Source: Blasia pusilla (taxonomy: Eukaryota > Marchantiophyta > Marchantiopsida > Blasiales). From it: a stretch of DNA of 64,000 nucleotides. The position numbers and the translations under genes are program-made. Positions 63,741 through 64,000 of the stretch are shown one piece after another. Within the stretch, counting starts at the first letter, position 1. Each line of letters opens with the position of its first letter. The stretch covers positions 9,548,001-9,612,000 of the forward strand of contig CM114275.1 of assembly GCA_050084515.1 (NCBI GenBank), in the 5' to 3' direction. The notes below the pieces were generated by a model. That model did not search any database. It saw only the letters and a program-made list of their open reading frames with translations, and had not been told where the DNA came from.

Positions 63741-64000
63741 ACAGCTATGATCTATCGCATCCTCAAACGACGCTGCTCAGCTACTGTTAAGCTGAAAATC
63801 CATATCAAGCAATTCAAGTCCATTGCCTGACCCAAGACATGACATCATGATGCCTCTAATAGTGACGGTATTTCCGTCACTCCTATGGGTAATCCCATTG
63901 CTTACTCTCGCTTATCGGCGTTGGGCTCCATCAACCTCTATACATGGTCATCCCAAACCAAAGCAGGTCTGGCCTACTTGAATGGATAGGAACTGGGAAA
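63741..64000. other. Edge of window, upstream pol sequence
   Basis: Probably the protease/gag side of the same gypsy element, but no motif is clear enough to call. Confidence 0.35.

Overview
The window is nuclear DNA of a land plant. It holds two host genes, both on the minus strand. One is the plastid NDH-complex subunit gene ndhN, cut by the left edge. The other is a complete 18-exon class III homeodomain-leucine zipper gene at 11,829-19,085. Both have GT-AG introns, and the second carries a microRNA166 target site. Short introns, the lycophyte/bryophyte-like wording of the HD-Zip III protein, and Ty3/gypsy and CACTA debris suggest a non-seed plant, possibly a moss. That is an impression from remembered family sequences, not a computed placement. 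An open ndhN argues against Pinaceae and Gnetales, which have lost the NDH complex.

Layout. 1-2,870: ndhN and its upstream region. 2,871-11,100: repeats, namely a MITE-like element (family R1), two adjacent LTR-like copies (family R2), a degenerate telomere-type tract and a ~187-bp tandem repeat. 11,100-20,640: the HD-Zip III gene with its leader and a candidate TATA region. 20,640-34,130: mostly unrecognised AT-rich sequence with two R1 copies and a decayed gypsy reverse transcriptase. 34,140-35,960: a ~355-bp tandem array. 36,370-46,703: a structurally complete CACTA (En/Spm) DNA transposon of 10,334 bp. 46,704-64,000: a nest of LTR-retrotransposon debris, including a chromodomain-type gypsy integrase, a solo LTR, another R2 copy, and a gypsy pol region whose integrase ends in a PHD finger.

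How the parts relate. The CACTA element sits inside a copy of repeat family R3, the 3' region of the PHD-bearing gypsy family. Two further R3 copies at 53.2-54.5 kb and 60.3-61.3 kb lack this insertion, so the empty site can be read in the same window and the TCT target duplication is confirmed. The R3 copy at 53.2 kb has its own solo LTR, flanked by AAGG.

The most interesting host-gene signal is a ~202-bp tandem duplication in the HD-Zip III gene. It copies intron 4 plus the first 47 bases of exon 5, which carry half of the miR166 site, and leaves a second apparent mini-exon with its own acceptor and donor. The window also has an unusual number of short, nearly perfect fold-back inverted repeats, the largest a perfect 106-bp palindrome in an intron of the same gene. 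No tRNA, rRNA or CRISPR array was seen.
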